A DNA stretch of 39,904 bases, from the NCBI GenBank assembly GCA_021740995.1, contig JAIOYR010000032.1, positions 1 through 39,904 on the forward strand. The letters are read 5' to 3'. The notes beneath the pieces were generated by a model. The model searched no databases and had not been told where the DNA came from. It worked only from the letters and a program-made list of their open reading frames with translations. This stretch comes from Taibaiella sp. (lineage in GTDB: Bacteria; Bacteroidota; Bacteroidia; Chitinophagales; Chitinophagaceae). A program made the translations under genes and the position numbers. Shown here piece by piece: positions 30,208 to 38,411 of this stretch. The stretch's first letter is position 1. Each line of letters begins with the position of its first letter.

Positions 30208-30792
30208 TCAGGCGCCCTGCTTCCTTACATACTTAGTGAGGATAACAATCGTCTGACCTTCTATTTTTCCTTCTATCTGCTCGGTATTGTCGGCCACCAG
30301 TCGGATGTTCTTTACTACAGTACCCATCTTGGCATTGAGGGTAGTGCCCTTTACATCCAGCGACTTGGTAAGTACTATGGTGTCGCCTGCCTGCAGCACA
30401 TTGCCATTGGCGTCTTTGTGCAGGTCTGCTGCACTGTCATTCTCATGGTCTCCGGTTGCCTTAGCCCATGCCAGCCGCTCATCGTCCATATACATCATGT
30501 CCAGACTTTCTGCAGCCCAGCTTTCGTTCTTCAGCCGGTTCAGCATACGCCAGGTTACTACCTGCACACCGGGCACCTCGCTCCACATGGTAGTGGTCAG
30601 GCAATTCCAATGTTTGCTGTCCAGGTCTTCTTTTTTGTCTATCTGTGCTACACATTTATTGCAGATGAAAATGCAGTTGTCCTCTGTATTGCCCGACTGT
30701 GGCAGCACTTCGTATAACTTCAGTCCGTTTTCAGATTGGCATAGTTCGCATTTTTGTTCACTTCTTTTTAGCAACAGATCTTCCAGTTTCAT
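30208..30792 (-). CDS. PhnA-domain zinc-ribbon protein
   Basis: A 194-residue protein. The N-terminal zinc ribbon has Cys15-x2-Cys18 (QKCELCQS) and Cys44-x2-Cys47 (FICNKCVA). A helical middle part (about 60-110) with WNCLTTTMWSEVPGVQVVTWRML is typical of the longer Bacteroidota forms. The C-terminal PhnA domain (about 122-192) reads KDANGNVLQAGDTIVLTKSLDVKGTTLNAKMGTVVKNIRL...KIEGQTIVILTKYVRK, an SH3-like barrel. The name comes from an E. coli gene next to the phosphonate operon, but the protein is not an established phosphonate enzyme and no phn genes are present here. Zinc binding is likely; function unknown. Confidence 0.93.
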   Translation of the reverse strand: MKLEDLLLKRSEQKCELCQSENGLKLYEVLPQSGNTEDNCIFICNKCVAQIDKKEDLDSKHWNCLTTTMWSEVPGVQVVTWRMLNRLKNESWAAESLDMMYMDDERLAWAKATGDHENDSAADLHKDANGNVLQAGDTIVLTKSLDVKGTTLNAKMGTVVKNIRLVADNTEQIEGKIEGQTIVILTKYVRKQGA

Positions 30793-30810
30793 ATTTTCCT
30801 TTTGTGGGCG

Positions 30811-30818
30811 CGAAGGTA
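30811..30818 (-). promoter_or_regulatory. -7 box of the phnA-like gene
   Basis: TACCTTCG on the minus strand (one change from TAnnTTTG), 18 bases before the ATG at 30792. Confidence 0.4.
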
Positions 30819-31242
30819 AATATTTTAACCTGCAAAGAAGCTGACACTAATCAGTGCTCGATAAAGAAACCCGACAGGCGCTCTTCTGCCTCTTAAGAAT
30901 ATCTTTCTGTGTAGTCACTTAAACCATGAATACACATATAAAAACGAATCCGGCATTAGAAAAGCTGGTTAGTGTATCAGTTTGAATTTTTAGATTTTAT
31001 CCTCTTTCTATTGGCGGCTACAGCTTTCATAATTGCCGTAGCTAATAGTAATAAGAAACATGTAGTACAAATAAGAGGGGTTAAACATGGTCCTTGTTCT
31101 ATATGTCAAAGTTAAATCACATACCTGCGATTTGCTGCCGCATACAGTAGATAAAGTGTTTGTTTCTTTTACAAACCTACACTTTCTCGTAACTTGTTGA
31201 AAATACAACCAACTGCCAACTATACACTGTAAATTGCATCCT
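30819..31242. other. gene-free spacer
   Basis: About 420 bases between divergent genes. A minus-strand open frame of 66 codons (31008-31208) has unlikely composition and no start signal. No repeat or RNA is recognised. Confidence 0.5.
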
Positions 31243-31524
31243 ATGCAAGAGGATATAGAATTGGCTATAGAAACGCCGCATGGAACAGCAGATTGCCGGC
31301 TGGAACATAAAGAAGAAGGTATACATGCCTATAGTGCCACCATTCTGTACCCCAACATGGTGAGTGGATACAACAGGTCTGAAATTTACTGCTTCACAGT
31401 AGTGTATGACCCCACCACCAGCAAAAGTGCTTTTGAATCCATGGAAGATTCAATACCAGCCAAAATACAGCAACTGGAGCCGCATATATCTGCAGCTATC
31501 TTCAAATCGCAAGGCGGCAAATAA
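31243..31524 (+). CDS. small hypothetical protein
   Basis: A 93-residue soluble acidic protein, MQEDIELAIETPHGTADCRLEHKEEG..., with alternating strand-like segments (ADCRLEHKEEGIHAYSATILYPN, EIYCFTVVYDP) followed by two helices (SAFESMEDSIPAKIQQLEPHISAAIF). I do not recognise the family. The composition is that of a real small alpha/beta protein. A TTG at 31234 is in frame but the ATG at 31243 is preferred. It precedes the SPFH gene by 134 bases on the same strand and may or may not be cotranscribed. No signal peptide or membrane helix. Confidence 0.65.
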   Translation: MQEDIELAIETPHGTADCRLEHKEEGIHAYSATILYPNMVSGYNRSEIYCFTVVYDPTTSKSAFESMEDSIPAKIQQLEPHISAAIFKSQGGK

Positions 31525-31658
31525 GCAGCACTACCTGTTTTTTCATGCGTGCGAATAACGCTAAAATAATTTCAGAATAAGAACAGTAATATTATAGTAA
31601 TCCCTAAATTTACAGACGTATTTATCAGCACACAAAACCCTGATAGCATACCTATATC

Positions 31659-33986
31659 ATGCTAGAGTCTATACTCAACAACCCGAGTCCGGCAATAATT
31701 CTTATTGTCTTATTATTCCTCCTGTGGAAATCTGTAGTAAACGCAAAAGGAGATGAAATTGTAGTGCTGGAGCGCCGATGGTTTGGAGGCACCATGCCTG
31801 AGAACCGCACCGTAGCCAAAAGCAATGAGGTCGGTGTGCAGGCTCGTATACTGGGTCCAGGTTTGCGTTTCCTTATTCCGTTTATTTACAAAACACGCAA
31901 GTACAAGTTCATCACCATCAAGGCAGGCGAGATAGGGCTGGTAACAGCCATTACCGGAGAGCCGCTGGAATCGGGTCAGTTATTTGCCCGCTCTGTAGAG
32001 TGCAATTCTTTTCAGGATGGCGAAGCTTTTCTGAGCAATGGCGGACAAAAAGGACCACAGGTAGCCATCCTGCCCGATGGGGAACATCGTATCAACCCCT
32101 ACCTGTTTCATGTAGAGATAGTAAATGTAATAATTATAGGCGAAGACCAGGTAGGTAATGTAGAATCTATAGCCGGTGAGCCCTGCGAGCGCGGACGCAT
32201 ATTTGCCAAGCCGGTAGACTGCGACGACTACCAGAATGCTGAAAAATTTCTTGCCAACAAAGGTCAGAAAGGTCCACAGATAAGGGTACTGGGACCGGGC
32301 AACTACCGTATCAACACCATGCTGTTCAAGGTGTCTATAGACAGGATAGTAGATATATCGGGCGGATTTATAGGTCTGGTAATAGCTACAGATGGTGCCA
32401 GCATACCGGAAGGCCGCCTGCTGGGCAAAAAGACAGAGGGTCACCTGAACTTTCTGGACGGAGAAGCATTTATAAATAATGGTGGCGAAAAAGGCCGCCA
32501 ACTGGAAATACTGATGCCCGGTAAATACCGTATAAATACTGCCTTGTTCAAGGTGGATACCAACCAATACTGGACCAGCATCAACGCTGATGAAATAGGC
32601 ATAGTAACTGTAAACGAAGGGCAGCCGATTATGGATCCTTCTAAAATTGCCGCCGACGAAGTGCCGCTGGATAAACATAACAACTTTCAGGACCCTGCCG
32701 CTTTTCTGGCAGAGAATGGTCAGAAGGGGTTGCAGATACCCGTGCTGCGCTCCGGCAACTATGCCATCAATCCATGGTTTGCCTCTATAGACAAGGTAAT
32801 GATGACACTGGTAGAGATTGGCAAGTGCGGGGTAGTAACCAGCTATGTAGGCGAAAAAGGAGAAGACACCAGCGACTCTAAAGTGAATGCCAAAATAGTA
32901 GAGAACGGCTACAAAGGCATATGGAAAGACCCGCTGGGACCGGGCAAGCACCCCATAAACACCAAGACTTACAAGGTAGATATGGTGCCTACCAATCAGA
33001 TAACGCTGAGCTGGGCCGATAGCCGCTCTAACGCACATGAGCTGGACTCTAACCTGAAAACCATAACGCTGCGCACTGCAGATGCCTTCAGTGTGAATAT
33101 GGATGTGAATGTAATCATACACATACCTATGGAGAATGCGCCCAAGGTGATAGCCAATCAGGGGTCTGTACAGAGCCTTATCTCTCAGGTGCTGGAGCCT
33201 GCCATATCTTCTCACTTCCGCAATGCGGCACAGTATATCAAGGCTTTGGATCTTTATACACAGCGCAAAGAACTGCAGGCTACTGCCAAGGCGCATATAG
33301 TAGAGGTGCTGAAAGAACATTTTATAGACTCTAAGGACACACTTATTGCAGATGTGGTATTGCCGATAGAGCTCACCAAAATCGTGTCGGACAAGCAGAT
33401 AGCAGAGCAGGAAAAAATAACCTACAAAACACAGACAGAGGCCGAAGAGCAAAGAAAGATGCTAGCCAACATGAGGGCTCAGGCAGATATGCAGCCAAAG
33501 GTAGTGGACTCTGAGCGTGGTGTGGAAATATCAAAGAACGTGGCTAACAGTGATGTAGAACGTGCCACCGGTGCGGCAAGAGCAGTAGAGCTCACCGCAG
33601 AGGGCGCATCGAAAGCTACCAGGCTGAAGGCTGCCGCCGATGCCGAAGCTACAAAAGTAACTGCTGCTGCACAGGCAGAGGCCACATCGAAAGTGGGTCT
33701 GGCTGAGGCAGAAGTAATACTGGCAAAAGGTAAGTCTACGGCAGAATCGTACAAGCTGCAAACAGATGCTATGGGCAAGGATGTCTTCGGGCAGATACAG
33801 GTAGTGGAAAAAATAGCAGCCAGCAAAATGAAACTGATACCTGATGTGCTCATAACCGGTGGCGGCAACGGCGCCCAAGGCGGTAACAGCAATCTGGAAA
33901 ACATGATGGGGCTGATGCTGATAGAGAAAATGAGCGGCAAACGTTTTGAAATAGTAGAGAAAAAAGAAGAGGAACTGCCAGGATAA
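31659..33986 (+). CDS. membrane-anchored SPFH/flotillin-like protein with six N-terminal repeats
   Basis: A 775-residue protein. One N-terminal membrane helix (about 11-26). Then a beta-rich region of six related units of about 55-78 residues (33-87, 88-160, 161-233, 234-308, 309-386, 387-444), each ending in a motif of the type L-x-PG-x-Y-R-I-N-P/T followed by a short strand; four of them also carry a (G/N)GQKGPQ-like turn preceded by F-L/I-x-N. An SPFH (band 7) domain follows (about 445-580: ITLRTADAFSVNMDVNVII...), then a long Ala/Glu/Lys coiled coil (580-710) with repeated AEA-type heptads, and a tail with a Gly/Asn-rich break and LENMMGLMLIEKMSG. SPFH proteins form large ring or cage oligomers at membranes. 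The order repeats-SPFH-coiled coil resembles major vault protein. Function here unknown. Confidence 0.92.
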   Translation: MLESILNNPSPAIILIVLLFLLWKSVVNAKGDEIVVLERRWFGGTMPENRTVAKSNEVGVQARILGPGLRFLIPFIYKTRKYKFITIKAGEIGLVTAITGEPLESGQLFARSVECNSFQDGEAFLSNGGQKGPQVAILPDGEHRINPYLFHVEIVNVIIIGEDQVGNVESIAGEPCERGRIFAKPVDCDDYQNAEKFLANKGQKGPQIRVLGPGNYRINTMLFKVSIDRIVDISGGFIGLVIATDGASIPEGRLLGKKTEGHLNFLDGEAFINNGGEKGRQLEILMPGKYRINTALFKVDTNQYWTSINADEIGIVTVNEGQPIMDPSKIAADEVPLDKHNNFQDPAAFLAENGQKGLQIPVLRSGNYAINPWFASIDKVMMTLVEIGKCGVVTSYVGEKGEDTSDSKVNAKIVENGYKGIWKDPLGPGKHPINTKTYKVDMVPTNQITLSWADSRSNAHELDSNLKTITLRTADAFSVNMDVNVIIHIPMENAPKVIANQGSVQSLISQVLEPAISSHFRNAAQYIKALDLYTQRKELQATAKAHIVEVLKEHFIDSKDTLIADVVLPIELTKIVSDKQIAEQEKITYKTQTEAEEQRKMLANMRAQADMQPKVVDSERGVEISKNVANSDVERATGAARAVELTAEGASKATRLKAAADAEATKVTAAAQAEATSKVGLAEAEVILAKGKSTAESYKLQTDAMGKDVFGQIQVVEKIAASKMKLIPDVLITGGGNGAQGGNSNLENMMGLMLIEKMSGKRFEIVEKKEEELPG

Positions 33987-34010
33987 TCTCCCATCAAATA
34001 TTCTAAAAAG

Positions 34011-34042
34011 AAAACGAGTTGCGGTTATCCGCAACTCGTTTT
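34011..34042. terminator. bidirectional terminator between the SPFH and glucosaminidase genes
   Basis: AAAACGAGTTGCGG (34011-34024) and CCGCAACTCGTTTT (34029-34042) form a 14-bp perfect stem with a TTAT loop and T6 on the plus strand. Both convergent genes end at it. Confidence 0.9.
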
Positions 34043-34066
34043 TTAATATCTGTAGTATTTGACTTT

Positions 34067-34543
34067 TTACAACTTGTTGGCAGTAAGCACACTGAATATC
34101 TTTTGCTCCCATTCCTCGGGCTTCTCAGAGTATCCGGAATGGCTCATAGCTTTTATCCAAAGCTGTGGGTTATCATTGTTTTTGAGTTTCGCATAAAAAC
34201 GCTTACGGGTTATCATGTTGCAAAAGTCGATGTAAGAAGCATATACATTATCGTACTGCTTGTAACGGCTTTTATGACCCCGATGATTTACTATCTCGTT
34301 TTTCCCTACTATACCAAAGTGATTGTTGAGCACCTTTGCAGCAGGTCCGGCACCGCCCGACGACTCTACTGCCGCCACAGCAAGTATCACCGATGCAGGA
34401 ATGCCATAATGCTCTGATAGCAATGTGGCTATAACCTTGTGATTGGTAATGTACTTTTTGTTCTGCGCGCTGGCCGAGAAAATCACAGCCAGTAATGCAA
34501 GCACCAATAACTTTCTTTTAAGTATCCGGTTTATTATTGTCAT
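34067..34543 (-). CDS. exported glucosaminidase (GH73 family)
   Basis: A 158-residue secreted protein with a cleavable signal peptide (about 1-26, ending SASA before QN). The mature domain is a compact glucosaminidase: YGIPASVILAVAAVESSGGAGPAAKVLNNHFGIVGK, where Glu60 in AVES is the expected catalytic acid, then SRYKQYDNVYASYIDFCNMIT and HSGYSEKPEEWEQKIFSVL. It probably cuts the N-acetylglucosaminyl bonds of peptidoglycan in the periplasm (FlgJ/LytG-like). No LysM or SH3 wall-binding domain is present, so it is a minimal enzyme. The -7 box TACATTTG at 34573-34580 lies 29 bases upstream. Confidence 0.93.
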   Translation of the reverse strand: MTIINRILKRKLLVLALLAVIFSASAQNKKYITNHKVIATLLSEHYGIPASVILAVAAVESSGGAGPAAKVLNNHFGIVGKNEIVNHRGHKSRYKQYDNVYASYIDFCNMITRKRFYAKLKNNDNPQLWIKAMSHSGYSEKPEEWEQKIFSVLTANKL

Positions 34544-34572
34544 GTCGTTACCTGATTTTTAAAAGTGGAGGG

Positions 34573-34580
34573 CAAATGTA
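34573..34580 (-). promoter_or_regulatory. -7 box of the glucosaminidase gene
   Basis: TACATTTG on the minus strand, 29 bases before the ATG at 34543. Confidence 0.5.
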
Positions 34581-34658
34581 ACGATTTTTTCGATAAGTAG
34601 GTAGTGTAAAGTGTTAAAATAACAACAATAACACATAATACATGTGTAACAAGTTGAT

Positions 34659-35381
34659 TTACCGTCTGTTACCATTTCTTTCCCTCATCTGCATCCTTTC
34701 CTTGCGGCTATCTCTCTTACGGTATATCTTCAATCTGCCCCTGTTGTCTTTTTTGTAGAATATATATCCACCTGATATGCTGTACCCTACACTCCGGGCA
34801 GAGGTGTTGGCATTGTTGCCGGGTAGCAGATCTACAAAACCCATTTGTGCCCGCACCCGCACATACAGCCCTTCGGTAATCTGATAACCCCCATTTACAC
34901 CGCCTCCAAAGTCGAAAGACCTCAGAACATCTGTAGCACCGTTGCCGATGCGCAGATCGCTACGAGAATCCACAAACTTGTTTACGAATACACGATAATA
35001 GCCGTCTTTGTTCCATGCGAAATAAGGACCAATGCCCACATAAAGGCGGTTATTGCCCAAAGCGCCAAACTTGTACTGTATATTCAGCGGCAACTCTACG
35101 GTGTTGAGAATAAACTGTTCGTAACCGTTGGTGATAAATGCTTTATAGCCATTGGTAACGTAATGAAGCCCGGGCTGGAAATAAAAATTGTCGGTAATGC
35201 CAATGTCAGAGATAACGCCCAGCCTGCCGCCTAGTTTGGGGTCTGTGGGCTTGGTATTATCATTAGTTTTCAATGTGTAGTCGCTCACATTGAAGCCCGC
35301 CTCTATGCCGAAACCAACCTGTGCCTGTGCGCTGAAAATAAAAGATGAAAATAGTACTGATAATAATAACAATCTGTTCAT
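34659..35381 (-). CDS. PorT-like outer-membrane beta-barrel protein
   Basis: A 240-residue protein with a signal peptide (about 1-20, SAQA before QV) and then alternating strands of an eight-stranded barrel: VGFGIEAGFNVSDYTL, RLGVISDIGITDNFYFQPGLHYVTNGYKAF, LPLNIQYKFGALGNNRLYVGIGPYFAW, FGGGVNGGYQITEGLYVRVRAQMGFVDL and SVGYSISGGYIFYKK. This is the OMP_b-brl_2 (PorT) family pattern. The tail after the last strand is strongly basic (RKRDSRKERMQMRERNGNRR), which is unusual for an outer-membrane barrel end. Ligand and function unknown. Confidence 0.9.
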   Translation of the reverse strand: MNRLLLLSVLFSSFIFSAQAQVGFGIEAGFNVSDYTLKTNDNTKPTDPKLGGRLGVISDIGITDNFYFQPGLHYVTNGYKAFITNGYEQFILNTVELPLNIQYKFGALGNNRLYVGIGPYFAWNKDGYYRVFVNKFVDSRSDLRIGNGATDVLRSFDFGGGVNGGYQITEGLYVRVRAQMGFVDLLPGNNANTSARSVGYSISGGYIFYKKDNRGRLKIYRKRDSRKERMQMRERNGNRR

Positions 35382-35455
35382 GGTTTTTGGATTAGGTGTG
35401 TGAAAAAAATAACTGTATAAAGGTACGAAACATAAAATACATCATAGCAATAGCA

Positions 35456-36280
35456 TCAATGCGCCTGAAACAGAGCTGCGAAAAAAGACATTATTTGTTT
35501 GTTGCCATATACTGACTCACCTATGGCCCGCACCCACTTTACACCTTTTATTGCATTGGTGAGCAGCACCTCATCGGCAGTGGCAAGGGCGGCAGCAGTA
35601 AGCGGCATTTCTGCTATGCCAGGCATAGTGTGCAGTATATGCCGCCGCATTACACCCGCCACACATCCCTCGCTAAGTGGAGGTGTGAATACTGTTCCAT
35701 CCTTTACCCAGAATATATTGGCTATGGCACTTTCTATTATGTTGCCGGCAGCATTGCACACCAGTGCATCATTCCATTTGTTTTCTTTAGCCTGCCGGGC
35801 GGCCATTGCGTATACAAGTGCATTACAAGACTTCAGACTGCTGAAGCTGTCATTGCTTTTGCAGATACCTACCGCTATTCCTGCCACCAATCCGTTATTA
35901 TTGAGCAGAATAGTGTCCGGCTCCAGCTGGTAACATTCTATGACATATAGCGGGCGTTTGTCTTCAGGGCCAAAAATGCCGCCGCTGCCGCCATATACCT
36001 GCAGCCGCACCCGGCACAGCGCTTCTAACTTGTTTTTGCTGACGGTGCGCAGCACCTCCTCCTCGAGCATGGACGGTGTGAATAACTTAGGTACTAAGAA
36101 TCCTAGCTGCTGCATACCTGCAAAAAGCCGGTCCCAGTGGTAATGACGAAGCCTGATATTGCCATTCTGCACCAGCATAGTCTCAAACAGACCGGCTCCA
36201 TACCTGAATGCACTGTTATCTGCTGCTATTAGCGCTGCATCTGTGGTTACTATTTTACCGTTAATGTTGGTGTAGCCCAA
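35456..36280 (-). CDS. class IV PLP-dependent aminotransferase / aminodeoxychorismate lyase-like
   Basis: A 274-residue fold-type IV PLP enzyme. Seen: NSAFRYGAGLFETMLVQNG (22-40), HYHWDRLFAGMQQLGF, RVRLQVYGGSGGIFGPED, SLKSCNALVYAMAARQAKE with the PLP-binding Lys150, and NIIESAIANIFWVKDGTVFTPPLSEGCVAGVMRRHI (180-215), with Glu183 beside the cofactor. The last segment is typical. The Lys context (LKSCN) resembles 4-amino-4-deoxychorismate lyase (LKHLN) more than branched-chain aminotransferase, so a role in folate synthesis is plausible, but no pabA/pabB lies nearby and D-amino-acid or branched-chain transaminase cannot be excluded. Confidence 0.9.
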   Translation of the reverse strand: MGYTNINGKIVTTDAALIAADNSAFRYGAGLFETMLVQNGNIRLRHYHWDRLFAGMQQLGFLVPKLFTPSMLEEEVLRTVSKNKLEALCRVRLQVYGGSGGIFGPEDKRPLYVIECYQLEPDTILLNNNGLVAGIAVGICKSNDSFSSLKSCNALVYAMAARQAKENKWNDALVCNAAGNIIESAIANIFWVKDGTVFTPPLSEGCVAGVMRRHILHTMPGIAEMPLTAAALATADEVLLTNAIKGVKWVRAIGESVYGNKQIMSFFAALFQAH

Positions 36281-36396
36281 TTTTTATATTTTTAGTCTGC
36301 TCGCAGTAAAGTTACAGATTCGTTAATTATAGCTGCGCTTCACATACATTCCATCTTTAACAATAGTAGTATGCAGCAGATTGAATTGTTTGTTTT

Positions 36397-36404
36397 TACA
36401 TTTG
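36397..36404 (+). promoter_or_regulatory. -7 box four bases before the rhomboid gene
   Basis: TACATTTG ends four bases before the ATG at 36409, predicting a leaderless or nearly leaderless mRNA. Confidence 0.5.
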
Positions 36405-36408
36405 CATA

Positions 36409-37218
36409 ATGTTCAATTCCAGACAAAGCGGCATTTCACAAATGCCCGTAGTAGTTAAGAATCTTATTATCATCAATGTCCTTGTCTTTTTGCTGCAAAA
36501 TGTACTGGGTCCGAAGGTGGATGATTATCTGGCTTTGCACTACTGGGCATCTCCTCTGTTCAAATGGTGGCAACTGTTTACCCACATGTTTACGCATGGC
36601 AGCGTAATGCATATATTCTTCAATATGTTTGCGCTTTGGATGTTTGGATCCATACTGGAGAATGTATTTGGTCCGCGTAAGTTCCTTATGTTCTATTTGA
36701 TTTGCGGGCTGGGTGCTGCTGCCTGCCATCTGTCGGTACTGGCGATACAGTTCAATAATTTTCACAGTGCTTTTTTGTATTATCAAGAGCATCCATCATT
36801 TGTAGAATATGCACAGTTTCTGAAAAAGGGCAATGTGACAGAGCCTGTCTTTGGCAAAATACTCTCGCTCTGGAACGACACCCCAGACTGCGGTGACTGT
36901 GTGCAGGCGTCTATCCGCCTAATAAACGAAAAGTATATGGCAATGATAAACGAGGCTACCGTAGGCGCATCGGGTGCGGTTTTCGGGTTGCTGTTTGCCT
37001 TCGGTTACCTTTTCCCCAATACTGAGTTGATGCTACTTTTCCCGCCCATACCGATCAAAGCAAAGTGGTTTGTAACCGGATATGCTGCCTTAGAGCTCTT
37101 TATGGGGCTTCAAAACTCTGCAACCGATAATATTGCCCACTTTGCTCACCTGGGCGGTATGCTTTTTGCCTTTATTCTCTTACGGTTCTGGAATAGCAAA
37201 CGCACACACTGGCAATAA
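36409..37218 (+). CDS. rhomboid intramembrane serine protease (active form)
   Basis: A 269-residue six-helix membrane protease. Active-site residues are intact: His68 and Asn72 in THGSVMHIFFNMF, the nucleophile Ser188 in VGASGAVFG, and His247 in IAHFAHLGGM. WWQLFTHMFTHG and the FALWMFGSILENVFG helix are typical of the Bacteroidota group. An unusually long loop (about 115-182, rich in His/Asp/Cys, with CGDC at 161-164) separates helices 3 and 4. It should cleave transmembrane substrates within the membrane. In related genomes active and second rhomboid genes often lie together; here the other copy (20046-20951) is 15 kb away and has lost its active site. Confidence 0.95.
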   Translation: MFNSRQSGISQMPVVVKNLIIINVLVFLLQNVLGPKVDDYLALHYWASPLFKWWQLFTHMFTHGSVMHIFFNMFALWMFGSILENVFGPRKFLMFYLICGLGAAACHLSVLAIQFNNFHSAFLYYQEHPSFVEYAQFLKKGNVTEPVFGKILSLWNDTPDCGDCVQASIRLINEKYMAMINEATVGASGAVFGLLFAFGYLFPNTELMLLFPPIPIKAKWFVTGYAALELFMGLQNSATDNIAHFAHLGGMLFAFILLRFWNSKRTHWQ

Positions 37219-37367
37219 TGCTAACCCCTACCTGAGTACGCACATCAGGTATAGTATTGAATAGATTAATAGCTGACGCACTACATATACTGTTTTAATC
37301 GCTTGCTCGGCATTATGAATGAGTGCTCAAAATTTCAGTTTTAACAAATTTTACATCCGGCAGCTAT

Positions 37368-37375
37368 TATATTTG
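37368..37375 (+). promoter_or_regulatory. -7 box of the outer-membrane protein gene
   Basis: TATATTTG followed by CGCC, 17 bases before the ATG at 37393. Confidence 0.5.
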
Positions 37376-37392
37376 CGCCTTAATAAATATTT

Positions 37393-38127
37393 ATGCGGAA
37401 TTTCCTTGCCATAATCTCTTTATTTCTATTATCTGCCGCCAGGCTTGTGGCACAGGACGATGCTTCGCATGCTATAATGCTAAACAAAAAAGGCATTGAC
37501 TCGCTACCGCGTATCACAAAACCTGCACGGGATTTCGTGATGATACAGTTTGGCTACACCGACTGGACTGTGCGTCCGGACACGGTAAACCTAAAGAAGT
37601 TTTCATATACATTCAATGCATACCTGTGTTATGACTTCCCTATCAAGAAAAGCCGATTTAGCTTTGCTGCCGGTCTGGGTATTAGCACAACTTCTATGTA
37701 TCTGGATAAACAACTGCTTGCTGTATCAGATACCGGGCTAAAGGGTGTAGATGCCAGTTTTGTAAATGATACCGCCAACTACAAACGTTACAAATTCAAT
37801 ACAGCATACATTCAGGCACCATTTGAGCTTCGTTACTTTGCCAATAAATATAACAGGAACAATGGCTTTAAGGCAGCACTGGGTGTACAAGTGGGCACGT
37901 TGCTTGGTGGGCACACCAAGGGTTTGCGCTCTGTAGACGGTACCAATATAAAAGATAAGCTGAACACTAAAAGGTATTTAAGCCCATGGAACTTTGCTGC
38001 TACAGCCCGCATAGGCTGGGGCAATTTTTCTGCTTTTGGCACTTACAACATTACCAATGTATTTAAAGACAATGCAGGTCCGCCACTTACTCCGCTTACT
38101 GTAGGCATCTGCTTTACCGGACTTTAA
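37393..38127 (+). CDS. outer-membrane beta-barrel protein
   Basis: A 244-residue protein with a signal peptide (about 1-20, LVAQ before DD). The mature part has barrel-like alternating strands: FVMIQFGYTDWTV, FSYTFNAYLCYDFPIKKSRFSFAAGLGISTTSMYLD, FNTAYIQAPFELRYFAN, GFKAALGVQVGTLLGGHT, NFAATARIGWGNFSAFGTYNITNVF and the closing LTPLTVGICFTGL. It resembles the outer-membrane barrel families common in Chitinophagaceae; the exact family and any ligand are unknown. Monocistronic, with a -7 box 17 bases upstream and a hairpin after the stop. Confidence 0.88.
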   Translation: MRNFLAIISLFLLSAARLVAQDDASHAIMLNKKGIDSLPRITKPARDFVMIQFGYTDWTVRPDTVNLKKFSYTFNAYLCYDFPIKKSRFSFAAGLGISTTSMYLDKQLLAVSDTGLKGVDASFVNDTANYKRYKFNTAYIQAPFELRYFANKYNRNNGFKAALGVQVGTLLGGHTKGLRSVDGTNIKDKLNTKRYLSPWNFAATARIGWGNFSAFGTYNITNVFKDNAGPPLTPLTVGICFTGL

Positions 38128-38152
38128 TTCATCATTTGCATTGTATATAAAA

Positions 38153-38178
38153 AAAGGGTGTCTCGACAGACACCCTTT
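38153..38178. terminator. hairpin after the outer-membrane protein gene
   Basis: AAAGGGTGTCT (38153-38163) and AGACACCCTTT (38168-38178) form an 11-bp stem with a CGAC loop. The flanking A run (38149-38155) gives a T run on the minus strand, where no gene ends; on the plus strand the T's belong to the stem. It probably terminates the plus-strand gene all the same. Confidence 0.6.
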
Positions 38179-38399
38179 CGTGGAAACCTCATTTTGGGCA
38201 TTTCAGACCTGAACTTTCCATCAAACACACACACTATAGAAATGCAATTAAGTACATCCAAAAATCGTACCAAGATTTGATTTGGTATTGTTAAATGAAT
38301 TGCTGCCGGTAAAAGAACAAAAACCCAGCTTACCTATTTTCCATTTTTAAGGTTGTCACTCCACTGCTTTTAATCATATTTCCAGCCACGGAAAATGTG

Positions 38400-38407
38400 T
38401 ATTTTTG
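38400..38407 (+). promoter_or_regulatory. -7 box four bases before gpmI
   Basis: TATTTTTG ends four bases before the ATG at 38412. Confidence 0.5.
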
Positions 38408-38411
38408 CTGC

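Noticed and set aside
30208-30792. PhnA as a phosphonate-degradation enzyme
   Set aside because: No C-P lyase or phosphonatase genes are present and the family name is historical; only a zinc-ribbon plus SH3-like domain can be supported.
31008-31208. 66-codon open frame on the minus strand
   Set aside because: No promoter box, no family resemblance and AT-driven composition; treated as spacer.
31980-33452. A 490-codon open frame on the minus strand
   Set aside because: It lies wholly opposite the SPFH gene, is rich in Tyr/His/Cys as expected for an antisense shadow of biased codons, and shows no domain.
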